The notes beneath the pieces were generated by a model, which was given only the letters and a program-made list of their open reading frames with translations, ran no database searches and was not told the origin of the DNA. The position numbers and the translations under genes are program-made. A stretch of 64,000 nucleotides of DNA from Allomyces arbusculus (taxonomy: Eukaryota; Blastocladiomycota; Blastocladiomycetes; Blastocladiales; Blastocladiaceae), in assembly GCA_027604705.1 (NCBI GenBank), contig JADHYV010000023.1:1-64000 (forward strand), read 5' to 3'. This document shows positions 34,513 to 45,121 of the stretch, one piece after another. Numbering within the stretch: the first letter of the stretch is position 1; each line of letters starts with the position of its first letter.

Positions 34513-35006
34513 TGCAGGTACTTGCGTGCGCGAATAGTTGTTGGATCTTCGGGGCGTGGATGCGTCGACGAGGCAGTCAGCACCAACCACAAACATCACT
34601 GGCAAAACAGTCTGGTGATTCACCCAAAAAATCTGCAAAGTCTTGGATTTGAAGCCATAACGGAAGCTCAGTTTTGTCAACGCACAAGTTCGAACTTGGG
34701 ACCTATTCGGTATCGATAGGGTCTGCTGTCAGAACAAGAAATTTTAGGTGAGGCCTAGGCAGTCGCGCTGTCAAGTTGCTATGTCATGCTCATGTTCTTC
34801 CGTTTGGTCCGTTCGATTTTCATGAACCGTTTTCTCTCCACTTCACTTCACCTCTGCTCCTGGTCAATTTACGACGTCCTCACGTCCACCAGTCTTTGCT
34901 CTGCACTCCTCAGCACGTCGTCGGACCGGCCCGCGCTCGGCGCTGCGAACGCGCTGAAACGCCCTTTGTGCTGCGATCATACTTTCCGACCGCCGGTCCA
35001 AGGACG
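34513..35006. promoter_or_regulatory. Divergent promoter, Spt8 / two-TM protein
   Basis: About 490 bp. The plus-strand frame is open upstream to 34776, but that part reads like leader sequence. Confidence 0.4.
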
Positions 35007-35852
35007 ATGCGCATCAGCTACCACATCTCGCGCGCGCCGCACGCCCGGCATCGGCGCACCACGTCGAGCGCCGCCACGAGCGCCGTTGGCACCGCCCTGT
35101 CGGCAACGACGGCAACGACCGCGACGGCACGGCGAAGCACGAGCCGATCATCGACGAGTCACCAGAGCCGCACGCAGAGCCGCAACGGGCGGTCGACCAT
35201 TGACGATGCGACAGGATCGCTGTTACCATCACGGAACCGTAGCCGCCCGCCCACACGTATCTTCACGCTCGACCAGGGCGCGACGCTCGGCGAGTGGCTG
35301 TTCTGCCTCGCCGTCTTCCTGCCGGGACCGCTGCTCTACGCTTTTGTGGCCGAATCGCATGCATGGGGTCTACTCTGCGTGCTCACGTTTGCCTACCTCG
35401 CCGCAAGCAACTTGCCACCGACGAGCACCGTGTCGGTCGGCAACCACGGCGGCGAGCTGCACGTTGTGCGCAAGGAGACGCTGTTTGCCTCGCCGCAAGA
35501 GTTTCGTGCGGCCAGCGACGATATCATGGAGATTCAATGGCGCGGGTCGCGCGTCAAGGAAATCAGCAAGACCAAGGTCGGGTTCCAGCTCATGATTGGC
35601 TTTCGCGACGGATACGGCATCCCTACGAGCGAGACGCTCGCCGTTGGGCCTGTAGCCGAGACGCTTCAACACGCCGGCCGCGAAATGGCCAAGTTCTTGA
35701 GCGTTCCGTTTGCCATCATCGAGGCGCCACCCGTCGAGGAGCCGAGGAGGCCGACCGCGACTGTGAGGGGGGCAACCGGTGCGCGCCAGTTTCGGCCGCC
35801 ATCTGCCACGTTCGAGCCAAACGACCTGACCGAACCGTCCAATGACGTTTGA
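35007..35852 (+). CDS. Unknown membrane protein, two TM segments plus soluble tail
   Basis: 281 residues from ATG 35007 (in-frame ATG 34776 would add 77 leader-like residues). Residues 1-80 are basic and Ser/Thr-rich. Two adjacent hydrophobic segments follow: LGEWLFCLAVFLPGPLLYAF and WGLLCVLTFAYLAA. The C-terminal half alternates strands and a final helix (GGELHVVRKETLF, IMEIQWRG, VGFQLMIGFRDG, LQHAGREMAKFLSV), a pattern like a small PH-type fold after a membrane hairpin. I recognise no family. No intron needed. It shares a divergent promoter with Spt8. Coding is supported by an uninterrupted frame and coherent domain architecture. Confidence 0.6.
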   Translation: MRISYHISRAPHARHRRTTSSAATSAVGTALSATTATTATARRSTSRSSTSHQSRTQSRNGRSTIDDATGSLLPSRNRSRPPTRIFTLDQGATLGEWLFCLAVFLPGPLLYAFVAESHAWGLLCVLTFAYLAASNLPPTSTVSVGNHGGELHVVRKETLFASPQEFRAASDDIMEIQWRGSRVKEISKTKVGFQLMIGFRDGYGIPTSETLAVGPVAETLQHAGREMAKFLSVPFAIIEAPPVEEPRRPTATVRGATGARQFRPPSATFEPNDLTEPSNDV

Positions 35853-36043
35853 TGAATGGCACGAGGGGAAACCAGAACGAAGGAATATACTTGCACATGA
35901 TGGAATGGAAGGACCCGCCTCGCTCGTCATGGAACACTCGCACACTTGCAGGTCTGCCGCCTCGTTGGTCTTCCCCTCCCGCTTCGCCAACGACTGCGCG
36001 CATGCACCACGACCGACCGGCACACCGACCAATCGACTGAACA

Positions 36044-37243
36044 ATGGACCCGCGGCCCAGGACCTTGGTCCGCTCCGACAGCGCCGTCGAAATCGACCAG
36101 CAACTGGACACTGCTTTCTGCTCCATCCAGATTTCTCAACCCAGCGCTGCCTCGCTGTCCGATTTGCTCTCGCTGCCTGCCGAGCTCCTTGCGTCCATCT
36201 TGCGCGCAACGTTCCTTGTGGACTCGAGTGCCTATGTTGCTCTGATTCGGGCGGCACCGCAGCTCGCGCATTTGGCCCGTACCGATGCAACCATTTATCA
36301 CCGCGGGTTGATATTCAAGTACAATCTGCTCGCAGCGTCGCATGCTTCCCCCACGCAAAATCCAGTGGGCAATGTAGCCAAGGAGCGGGACATTTTTTTG
36401 GTTGCCTACCTCGCTGCGTGTGCGTTCGCGTTTCAACGTGGTCGATTTGCGCCAGTGCCAGGGTCGGTCGCGGGGCAAGGTGCCAGCCGAGCATCGCACG
36501 CTACCTCGGAATCGACGTTACCGTTCATCTGGATGCTCGTTCCGCCCCGCGACGTATTTATTCGGCATCTGGATCAGGTCAACGGGTGTATTCCGCTGCG
36601 CGTCCGGAACTTGTTCATTCACCTGCACCCACGCATCGCCAAGGCGCTCGAGTCTGCCACGCGTGATCGCGATTCGCTGCAGCGCGCACCACGATTACAA
36701 ACGACCTGGACACTCGACATGTCGCTGCTGGACCGTCACCAGTCGAATGCCGTGTTTGCAGCGGTCCACTTGCTCGCACACCCGGGTTCCATTTGGCAAC
36801 GTGCGAGGGAAAATGTTCCCACTATCCCGTCTGTTGCGTTCGCTCACCGCGGACGAGTGCGCGTGATTCTCCATGAACACGACACCAGCAACGTGAACAA
36901 CATTTGTGACGACTGCAACACAGTCGGCGTCCCGCACCCGCTCGACGCTGCACCGTCGTGCATTCAGTGCGCGAATCCGTGCAACTACCACTCGTGCAAC
37001 ATTGACGTTTCGGAACCGTGGACGACGTGCTGGTCGTGTGCTGCGACGGTATGCAGCTCATGCTGGCTGGCGCCAGCGACGTGGATGGCGTGGCGGACCG
37101 TGCGGCAAGTATGCGTCCGCGGCGAATCGAAGCACCGGAGCCCGGACAGCCCCAAGGCCATGTTTTGCCCGACGTGTGTCGGAAAGATGCAGCGCGCGTG
37201 GACGTGTCCGTGGTGCGACATTGGAGACCAGATGGAGGCGTGA
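36044..37243 (+). CDS. F-box-like protein with Cys-rich zinc-binding C-terminus
   Basis: Intronless, 399 residues, ATG in ACAATGG context. Residues 35-75 (LSDLLSLPAELLASILRATF ... LIRAAPQLA) resemble an F-box, the SKP1-binding helix set of SCF ubiquitin ligases. The middle is helical without clear repeats. The C-terminal 115 residues hold many Cys: CDDC, CIQCANPC, HSCN, CWSC, CSSCW, CPTC and CPWCD, enough for three or four zinc sites arranged in pairs, like tandem zinc ribbons. The substrate and the Cys-rich family are not recognised. The F-box call is tentative; the Cys pairs are plainly visible. Confidence 0.6.
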   Translation: MDPRPRTLVRSDSAVEIDQQLDTAFCSIQISQPSAASLSDLLSLPAELLASILRATFLVDSSAYVALIRAAPQLAHLARTDATIYHRGLIFKYNLLAASHASPTQNPVGNVAKERDIFLVAYLAACAFAFQRGRFAPVPGSVAGQGASRASHATSESTLPFIWMLVPPRDVFIRHLDQVNGCIPLRVRNLFIHLHPRIAKALESATRDRDSLQRAPRLQTTWTLDMSLLDRHQSNAVFAAVHLLAHPGSIWQRARENVPTIPSVAFAHRGRVRVILHEHDTSNVNNICDDCNTVGVPHPLDAAPSCIQCANPCNYHSCNIDVSEPWTTCWSCAATVCSSCWLAPATWMAWRTVRQVCVRGESKHRSPDSPKAMFCPTCVGKMQRAWTCPWCDIGDQMEA

Positions 37244-37600
37244 CGGCTGGATGCTGTGGCTGGATGCTGTTGTTGGTCGTGCACATGAAAGTGGTGGCTC
37301 GATTGAAAAATGAAGCCATCAAGCGATTTTGCGCATTCGGAACCGCAACCGATTCAAGCAATATTCAAAGTCGAGTCAAATTTGATTTGATGTGTGCGAT
37401 GGGACACCCGTTCGTCTACGCGCCTCGTCAATTTCCTTGTCACACCACCGCGATGCATGCTTGGAATGCCAGAAACAGAAAAGCATCCGGAAAGTTGCAT
37501 TGCGACATCGCCCTCTAGCTCTCTTTTCTCTTCTCCGCTTCCCTTCTCATTCCCATCATTTGACAACGCTCGCCTCACCCCAAATTGCCACCGTCACAAA
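37244..37600. other. Spacer
   Basis: AT-richer than coding DNA; no gene. Confidence 0.35.
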
Positions 37601-39041
37601 TGCAGACTCTTTCTTCAATGGCTTCGACAAAAGCTTTGTCCCCGTCTCCAACAATGGTGCCAGACATTGCTGCTAAAGTGCTGCCACGCCACGACTGGAC
37701 GCTCTCCCTATGTTTTGGCGATGGGTGTTGTCCTGGGGTTCACCAAGTCGAACAACGATCATCGAACGTATTGCTCGTGATTTTGCTCGGCTCTCTGGGG
37801 CCTGCCGCTCTCTTTGCACCATTTTTCTCGAGGATAGATGTTGTGTGCAAGTATGCGACGTATTTAGTGTCTGATGCTGAGGAACGTTTGCGCTTGGAAG
37901 TGTCCAACCTACCATCGGCCCCATAAGCGTGTTCGGCTCAATTTATTTGATTGATGACATGCCAGACGAATCTGGCCATGACGACGCTCTGCCAGAAAAC
38001 ACAACGGCACTGCAATCTGCGGCTGTCGCTGTATCAGCGCCATGGATTCGGAAACTGAAGTTTACAGATGCTTTCATGACGGAACTGCCGCCTCCCATCG
38101 CTGAACTTTCCAACACGGTTGGTATGGTCGATACGTCCGCTCTTGCGTAATTGACCCGGCTTGCATATGCCCGAATTGTTGGCCTCTCCCACGTTATGAG
38201 CAAGCGCTTCCTTGTGCAGCTGGCCAACATGGACCTGGTGGATCGTGTAGACATATGGTGCAGCGTGATAAGATGAATCGTGGATACTCGATCGGCCTCT
38301 TTCGAGGTGGAGACGACCCTACATTCATTGGAACGAATCCAAACCCCTATCGGCCCAAACACAAAATTGGGATTTTCCCGGCCTGTGTGGAACTATCAAA
38401 CCATTGTTGCTTTGCATCAGAGGGACCAAAACAATGCTCTGTCATGGTGCAAAGGCGAAGTGGATGCGATTGCTAGTTGGCGAGAAATTGAGGTTCAAAG
38501 ATCTGAGTTGGGGAGGTTTGGAAGTGTTCCATTGCTGAAGCAACATTGCCATCTGTTTCGACATTTATGATCAACAGCTCCATACAGAGCGCACATGTTG
38601 CACATCGTTTTGCGATTGCTCTGGCGACGCCATTATCTTGCTCTCAGCCATGATGAAGAACCAGCAGTCAGCGTCAACATGGACAGTGCATGCTGCATGG
38701 AGTGCCTTGGTATGCCAGTCGCAAATGGTGGCATTGGATCCATTGAGTTGCATCACATGGCGAAGAAGATCCCAGGCATTCCTGAAATGCCACAGTGCCA
38801 GACCCTGGTAACTAATGGCAAGCTCGTGTTCTTGAACCTCGACATTCAGCGTCGGTTCATTGTGCATTTGCCCCATTTCGCATTTTTGACCATTGCTGGG
38901 TATTTGGTTTTTGGGTCCTTGAGATGCAGCCGTCAATATGCAACAGATGTGAAAGGAGTTGTGATTTTCAGGTATGTTTATCACCTGACAGGTGGCAAAC
39001 TGCGAGCGCGCGAGAGAGAGAGTGATGACCCTGAGCTTTAA
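37601..39041 (+). pseudogene. Leucine-rich family remnant (IPxMPQC family)
   Basis: Pieces of a protein resembling the 52.6-55.1 kb family appear in different frames: TALQSAAVAVSAPWIRKLKF and a segment ending in a TAA at 38148-38150, after which the same frame continues LTRLAYARIVGLSH...ANMDLVDRVDIW; then, near 38760-38880, IPEMPQCQTLVTNGKLVFLN with a following LPHFAFLTIAGYLVF. The IP-x-MPQC-x-TL block closely matches IPVMPQCRTLEIR on the minus strand at about 53640. With stops and frame changes between the pieces, this is best read as a decayed copy, though unrecognised introns could explain some breaks. Confidence 0.4.
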
Positions 39042-39462
39042 ACCGTTCAATCCCGTATATGTCGGCGCTTCTGGTATCTTGATGTCCTGTTGCTGTCGAA
39101 TCCATTGCCAGGTTATGAGTGACAAATTAAGCTTGCCTTGAATTGATTCTCAGTAATGACACACCTCACCTATCCAAGTCATGCCCCTCACCTTGCTGAG
39201 AAACATGAAAGTAGTGGCAAATGAATGTGCGGCCCACTTCTTGTCCACTCCCCCTCTCTTCACGACCCCGAAACACTCGCGCGTTCTTTCCGTCGAATGG
39301 CTTCCCATGTCATGATTATGGAGGGCGGGCAGTTGGGTGGCTGGTGTTCTTTTAAAATCATTTATGGTTATAGGCCAGTGCATAGTCAGTCGATCGTGTG
39401 TTTATTAGCGACTAGCGCAAAGCAAAACAAATGCAACAGCAACCCATCCACGGGTTGCATCC
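39042..39462. other. Spacer before aminotransferase 3' end
   Basis: AT-richer; no gene supported. Confidence 0.35.
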
Positions 39463-41004
39463 TTACTTCTTTGGCGCCGGCTGCGCCTGCTTCTGCTGCT
39501 TCTGCTGGTCGCGCATTGCCAGGTCAATGCACTCGCGCAACCGCTTCATTCCCTCCTGCATCTGCTCGTCGGTCGCCGTCGAATACGTCGCGCGCACAAA
39601 CGCACACGGCTCACCCGGCTGCGCATTCGGCAAGAACTCGATGCCCGGCAACAATAGGACCTTCCGGTCGGTCGCGTACCCCTTGACCAGCGCTGACGCG
39701 TCCTCGACCGTCTTGAGCTTGAGCCACAGGAACATGCCCGCCTGCGGGACACTCATTTCCACCAACCCGTCCTCGACTAGCCGCGCAGCTGACATCGCCT
39801 TGAGCAGCGCGTCGCGCCGGGACCGGTAAAACGCGGCCACGCGCGCGGCGTGCGCAAGGAACCCGGCAGGGACCCCGTGCCACGAGTGCTGCGCGAGGGC
39901 CAAGATCACCGCCTGCGACAGGCCCGTCGGCTGCAGGGACGTGGCCTGGATATCGAGCGCGATCCGGTCAACCAGCGGCGCCGGGCCCGTGCACAGCCCG
40001 ACGCGCAGACCGGCCGAAATGACTTTCGACAGTGACTCGAACCGAATCACGCGCGCGTCCGTGTCGAGCGACGTGTAGCTCGGGACCAAGGCGGACGCGT
40101 ACCGGTCGCCGAGCGCCACATCCGTCGTTTGGTCAGCGGGAGGCGTCAACTGCTGCGTCGCTGCGTCAGTCGGCGGCAGCGCGAATTGCATGTAGTAGTA
40201 CGGGTCGTCTTCGAGCATGACCAGGTCGTGCTTTTGCGCGAGCGCGTAGATCGCACGGCGACGTTCCAGTGGGGCCATGTTGCCCGTCGGGTTCCCGCCC
40301 GTCGGAACCGTGTAGAGCACGCGCGGCTTGGGCGTCGTCGCAGGCCAATTCGCCAAGATCTTATCGAGCGCGTCCGGGATCAAACCGTGCGCGTCGGTCG
40401 GGACTTCGGCGAGCTTCACGCCTTGCGCCTTGACCATGGGCTTGAGAATCGCGAGCGTGCCGACATAGCACGGCGATTCCACGAGGAGCGTGTCCCCCGG
40501 CGCCACGAGCGCATTGATCGCCTTGGCGAGCAAATCCTGCGACCCGTTGCCGACGAGAATCTTGCGGTCGAGTTGCTTGTTCGCGTATGGTGTGCCGTGC
40601 ACACGCGCCTGCAACTGTTCAAAGAAGGCGACCAGGTCGGGATGGCCTGGGGTCGGGCCGTACTGCAGCGCCGCGCGCGTCATCGCGTCGCCCATGCTGA
40701 TCTTGGCGCCGTTCTTGAGCGTTAATTCGACGTTGGCGATCGGGAACGTGGCCGGGTTCGGTAGGCCGCCAGCGAGCGAGATCATGCCCGGCATGGCCAT
40801 GATCGGCTGCAAAGCGCGGATCGCCGACGGCTGCCGCGCAAGCGAGACGGACGTCAGGTACTTGGTGTAGTCCTGGATGGGCTTGGCGGTCGCGGAAGTG
40901 GTCGTCTTGGTCGTCATGGTGCGGATGGTGAGGAGAGAGTGTGCGGGAGCGGGGACCGCGGCGGCAAGCTGACGCCCGCGAGAAGCAACGGCTTGAGCAA
41001 ACAT
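39463..41004 (-). CDS. Kynurenine / 2-aminoadipate aminotransferase (PLP fold type I)
   Basis: Intronless, 513 residues. Core: MISLAGGLPNPATFP, QYGPTPGHPDL, VGNGSQDLLAKAINAL, VESPCYVGTL, PTGGNPTGN (substrate-side Asn), LEDDPYYYMQF, RFESLSKVISAGLRVG (the Lys of SLSKV binds PLP), and MFLWLKL. This order fits the AADAT/LysN/Aro8 group, which moves amino groups between 2-oxoadipate, kynurenine or aromatic amino acids and 2-oxoglutarate; fungi use it in lysine synthesis and tryptophan breakdown. The first 29 residues (MFAQAVASRGRQLAAAV...) are basic and acid-free, like a mitochondrial presequence, and a second ATG (40917, MTTKTT) would give a cytosolic form. The open frame extends upstream to 41346 but is leader-like. 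Confidence 0.9.
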   Translation of the reverse strand: MFAQAVASRGRQLAAAVPAPAHSLLTIRTMTTKTTTSATAKPIQDYTKYLTSVSLARQPSAIRALQPIMAMPGMISLAGGLPNPATFPIANVELTLKNGAKISMGDAMTRAALQYGPTPGHPDLVAFFEQLQARVHGTPYANKQLDRKILVGNGSQDLLAKAINALVAPGDTLLVESPCYVGTLAILKPMVKAQGVKLAEVPTDAHGLIPDALDKILANWPATTPKPRVLYTVPTGGNPTGNMAPLERRRAIYALAQKHDLVMLEDDPYYYMQFALPPTDAATQQLTPPADQTTDVALGDRYASALVPSYTSLDTDARVIRFESLSKVISAGLRVGLCTGPAPLVDRIALDIQATSLQPTGLSQAVILALAQHSWHGVPAGFLAHAARVAAFYRSRRDALLKAMSAARLVEDGLVEMSVPQAGMFLWLKLKTVEDASALVKGYATDRKVLLLPGIEFLPNAQPGEPCAFVRATYSTATDEQMQEGMKRLRECIDLAMRDQQKQQKQAQPAPKK

Positions 41005-41560
41005 GGTGCTGGTGGAAGCGCTGGGGCACGTTGCTGCGAGCCCATTGCGACGAGAACGGCAGGCATGATCAGTCAAGATGCAGCCGGCATCAGCACAGTC
41101 ACAATCCAATCCGTGGGAAGCAGGAGAAGGAGAGAGAGAGAAGCCTCGACGAGCCAGACAGAGCGCACAGAACAGAAGAAATGGTTGAGCTTCAGCGCGC
41201 GATTGATGTGACGGAAAGCAACACGGCAGGCCAGAACTGATGATCAGCTCGAACAACAAGCCGGATCGAAAATCTCCAGCGCACAAAGTCCTGGCCCTGC
41301 GGCCGTTCCTCAGGCTCTCCCCTCGCTTCCACCTCCCGCTCGTCATTCATTCAATTTAACGTGATACGCACCAGATTCTGGGTGGAGAGCGATGGCCCCT
41401 CTCACGACGGGCACCTGTCGGGTCGCCATGGCCAAAGAGGTGTTGGGGCGACAGCAATTGCGGTGGAACACATCACGTGTTCAAATATATTTGGTGAAAT
41501 GACCTTCAAGTCACGACAAAAATAGCACCATCTGGTGAGGAGATTCTCAGCTCAAAGTGC
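41005..41560. promoter_or_regulatory. Aminotransferase upstream region
   Basis: 555 bp between the aminotransferase start and the end of the RING gene, both on the minus strand. An AT-rich patch lies at 41470-41530. No gene. Confidence 0.4.
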
Positions 41561-42947
41561 TCAATCCGTGCTCGACACGGCGCCCAACGCCGAGCCCGGC
41601 CGAGTCGCCGTGGGATCCTGATCGGCCCCACCGCGGACTGACACCTGCACGGTCCACGTCCCGGTACTCGCCGCCTTGGCCGCAGCCGCCGCGACCGCGG
41701 CAATCTGCGCATGGAGACGGAAATGCGCCGTCGCGAATGTCGAGCACAGCAACGCGAGGACGAGGCGCCCGACCATGGCGGCCAGGGCCGACTGCCGCAC
41801 GAGGGCGAGCGCGACACGGCGCCACCGCGACCGCTGGATAAGCGAGCAGGCGAGTTGGTGGATGCGGGCGCGGATCCAAGTCCGGATCCGTTGTGCGGCC
41901 AAGGGCGGCGGCATCGTTGTCGGGTCGGGTGCAGTCGCAGCAGCAGGGAGAGGGGTGCGGCACACGGGACACGGTCCAACGCTTGCGGCCGGGGAAGGGT
42001 CGCGGTTCTGTTCGCGGGATGCGGGGCGGACGGTCATGCGCAAGTACTGCCGCAGGCACAGGCCGTGGCATGGATGCTTGCCCGATACACAGTAGACGGC
42101 CATGGCGCGGTCGGTCGGCGACGCGTCGGGCCAGGATTCATTATCGTCGGAATCGTCATCTTCATCTTCTGCATGGTCAGCGTCGGTCAAGTCGTTGGTG
42201 TCGGCCGCAAACGACCTGAACACATCCTTGTCGACCGATCCCTTGCTCGTGACGGTTCCGAGACAAATTGGGCAATCGTCGTCGGGCAAGTCGGCTGTGG
42301 CCAGCGGCGTTGGGAGGACAATCGGATCGGTAACGGCACGATCAGACTTTGCCGGCGAGCGCAAAACAAGATGCTGCACGAGCAGTACGATGCGTACGAC
42401 CTCGACCGACCCCCACGCGGCAAACGCCGCCGGCACCAAATCGCGCCAGGGCGGTGCGACCTTGCGCTGGCCTGCGGGAGATGCTTGCCTCTGGATTCAT
42501 ATTCTTCCATGCATCAGTTGCTCGAATCATCGGAGACACACGATGGAGCGTGCCGAATCCCAAGACACTAACCTGCAGCTTGGAGACGTGCAGCGTGAGC
42601 CAGGCCACGGCCAAGTGCACCATGGCCGCAAGCCGGCGCTGCGAGCCGTGGCGCACAATCGCGCGGTCGCCGAGCAGCTGGGCGAGCGCGGGTGTTTGCG
42701 TGTGCAGGAAGACCGACGAGAGAACATAGTGCGTGCACGACGCGACGGCAAGCGCGAGGCCGGGCGGCCTGGCGGTGGCCACGGCCTCGACGGCAGCAGT
42801 AGATGCCATAGGACGGGTCTCGAGCGCTTGCAAGTGGTCGTGCAGATTGTGGTCGTGGAGATTGCTGTGCTGGAGGCAGCCGTGAGGAGGAGAACGTGCG
42901 CTGGCAGCAGCATGCCCAGGGACTTGCGGTGATTGATGCGCGGTCAT
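41561..42947 (-). CDS. Membrane-associated RING-finger protein (putative E3 ligase)
   Basis: Two exons, 42947-42573 and about 42460-41561, donor GTTAGT. The N-terminal exon holds hydrophobic segments (ALAVASCTHYVLSSVF, RLAAMVHLAVAWLTL). Exon 2 begins with another (LVPAAFAAWGSVEVVRIVLL), then an acidic RING: CPICLGTV, a 65-residue acidic loop, GKHPCHGLCLRQYL and GPCPVCRTPL. The ligands read C-x2-C ... C-x-H-x2-C-type then C-x2-C; the loop between the first pair and HPCH is longer than usual. After it come RMTVRP, Arg-rich helices and further hydrophobic stretches. Probably an ubiquitin ligase anchored in an internal membrane; substrate and exact family unknown. Confidence 0.65.
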
Positions 42948-43192
42948 GTGTTGATGCAGCAGAGCGGCCAGGCAAATGAAGCGCGACGCGGCTGGGCCGC
43001 CGCTTGCACCAACGTCGGCAACGTCAACGAAAAACTACAACCCACGCCGTCAACGGGGGTATTTTGCCACGACCAAGGCCGACAACAGCTGCATCCAAAG
43101 GCAGCCCTTGCAGCAACCGCGCCCCGACAAGACCTGGCGACTCTCGCGCTCTTTGTTCGATCCCGCCCAAGCACCATCACCATCCACCAACC
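42948..43192. promoter_or_regulatory. Shared divergent promoter, RING gene / IST1
   Basis: 245 bp between the two start codons, one of the tightest divergent pairs in the window. Pyrimidine-rich on the plus strand near the IST1 start. Confidence 0.45.
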
Positions 43193-44766
43193 ATGCCGCC
43201 GCCCATGCACATTCCCGGCGTCTTCTCGGCTAACCGCCTTAAAGTGAACCTCAAGCTCTCCGTCAACCGGCTCAAGTTGCTCCAGCAAAAGAAGGCCTCG
43301 GTCAATGCCGCGCAGCGCAAGGAAATCGCGACGTTGCTCGAAAACGGCAAGATCGAGTCGGCACGCGTGCGCGTCGAGCACATTATCCGCGAGGACCTGC
43401 TCATGGAGGCGCTCGAGGTCATTGAGCTCTACTGCGAGCTGCTCTTGGCGCGGTTTGGCCTGATCGAGTCCATGGCGTACGCACGTCCGCGCTCGTTCTC
43501 GGCACGGTTTGCGAGCGCAACCCATCCTGACCATTTTGTCATTTTGTCGTGCATGTGACAGAACGTGCGACATGGCCATTCAAGAGGCCGTGCACACGCT
43601 CATCTACGCGTCGCCGCGCGTCGACGTCAAGGAACTGCACCAGGTCCGTGACCAGCTCGCCGCCAAGTACGGCCGCGACTTTGCCAATGGCGCGCTCGAG
43701 AACCGCAGCGACGTGGTCAGCCGCCGCGTGATTGCCAAGCTGCGCGTGCAGACGCCCGACGTGTTCCTCGTCAACCAGTACCTCAACGAGATTGCCAAGG
43801 CTTACAAGGTCGATTTCCATATCGACGACGAGCCGGCCAAGCCGGACGATGTTGATGTACGGGCAATGCCGCTTCTTTCCCTCGACCATCGTCGTTGAGA
43901 ACGAATGCTCACTATCGTCCATGCATCTGCAGCTTGGCAAAAAGACGGCGCGCACTGATCCGACGGGCACCTACGCGACCTACGACGCGAGCGACGTCGG
44001 GTTCACACCAAGCCGTGAATACCCCGTCGACCCGAAGCGCGTGCCCGCCGCCGCCTCTGCGCAGCAACGCGCGCCCTCACCCTCGTCGCACCAGTACGCG
44101 GGCCAAATCATCACTGTCCCTGGCGCGATCCCCGGTGCCCCTCCAACAACCTACTACGTGCCGGCAGGCGACGGGGCCCAAATGGCGGTGCCCGTCGGTC
44201 ACCATGCAGCGATGCAGCCGCAGGCGGTACCTTACCCGTATGGCTATGCACCTGCTCCACCGGCCGGTTACTACGCGGCGGGCATGCCGATGCCCGCCCA
44301 GTTCCCTGCGACGATGCCAATGCCCGTTCCGACGCCAGGGATGCCGTACTTTGGCATGCCCACACCGTTGCCGCCCAACGCGGACTCGGCCGATGCTCGT
44401 AGTGAAGTCACGGGGGTCACGACGCTCAATGCCGAGACGCTGTCCATGGACGCAACGGGCCTTCGATCTGAAGCAGCTGGCGCCGATGTGTGTTTTCTTT
44501 TCTATTCCTCGTTGATGCATGTCGGTAACTCGCGGCTTATTTGTTGGACCTCGATGCGATTTTAGGGCAACAAGCTCGAGTTCCCGGACATTCCGACAGG
44601 CAAGACCGCCACGACCGGCAGTGCAGAAGACGACTCGGACGCGGATCAGAGCAGTGGACCGGCCGAGCCTGCTGCCCCCAAGGACGATCCAGCGCCGGCC
44701 TCGTCCGAGGGGCCCGACTTCGACGAGCTCGCGCGCAGGTTCGAGGCGCTCAAGCGGCGGAAGTAG
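43193..44766 (+). CDS. IST1: IST1, ESCRT-III-like regulator of Vps4
   Basis: Exons 43193-43476, 43562-43856, 43933-44487 and 44566-44766 give 444 residues. The IST1 domain fills residues 1-190: RLKVNLKLSVNRLKLLQQKK, IATLLENGKIESARVRVEHI, YCELLLARFGLIE, AVHTLIYASPRVDVKELHQV, PDVFLVNQYLNEIAKAYKVD. This is the helical ESCRT-III fold that binds Vps4 and Did2/CHMP1 in multivesicular body formation and cytokinesis. The middle is Pro/Ala/Gly/Tyr/Met-rich low complexity. The C-terminus FDELARRFEALKRRK is the MIT-interacting motif (Leu-x-x-Arg-Phe-x-x-Leu-Lys), which docks Vps4. All joins keep the frame. Confidence 0.93.
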
Positions 44767-45121
44767 TGCCTTCCTTTATGGAGATCAATTTTCAGTGCAT
44801 CTGTAGCTGTGTGTTTTTCGTTTCTTCCTAAATCAACATCGAAGCGCCGTTGCGGATTTTGCGGTCCGCGATGTGAGGCAGGGCACGGTCACGCTTTCGT
44901 CTCGCACGTCGTGGTTGCGATCATCCCTTCCCACCTTCGCCAGCCTTCGCTAAAGCGTCGACGGCAGCCAGCGACGACGTCACCAGCACTGGCACTGTGC
45001 AATCGAAAGGCGACGTGCAACTCGATGCAGTGCTGCAGCAACGACATCATCGTCTTGGACAACGCCAACGAAGCGAGAAGCTGCGATCAACTTGCTGCAA
45101 CACGTCGAGTAACCAAGCAGC
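44767..45121. other. Spacer, IST1 3' flank
   Basis: No gene supported. Confidence 0.4.

Noticed and set aside
41005-41346. N-terminal extension of the aminotransferase
   Set aside because: Frame open by chance; the next ATG gives a proper mitochondrial-type leader and the extension has no family similarity.
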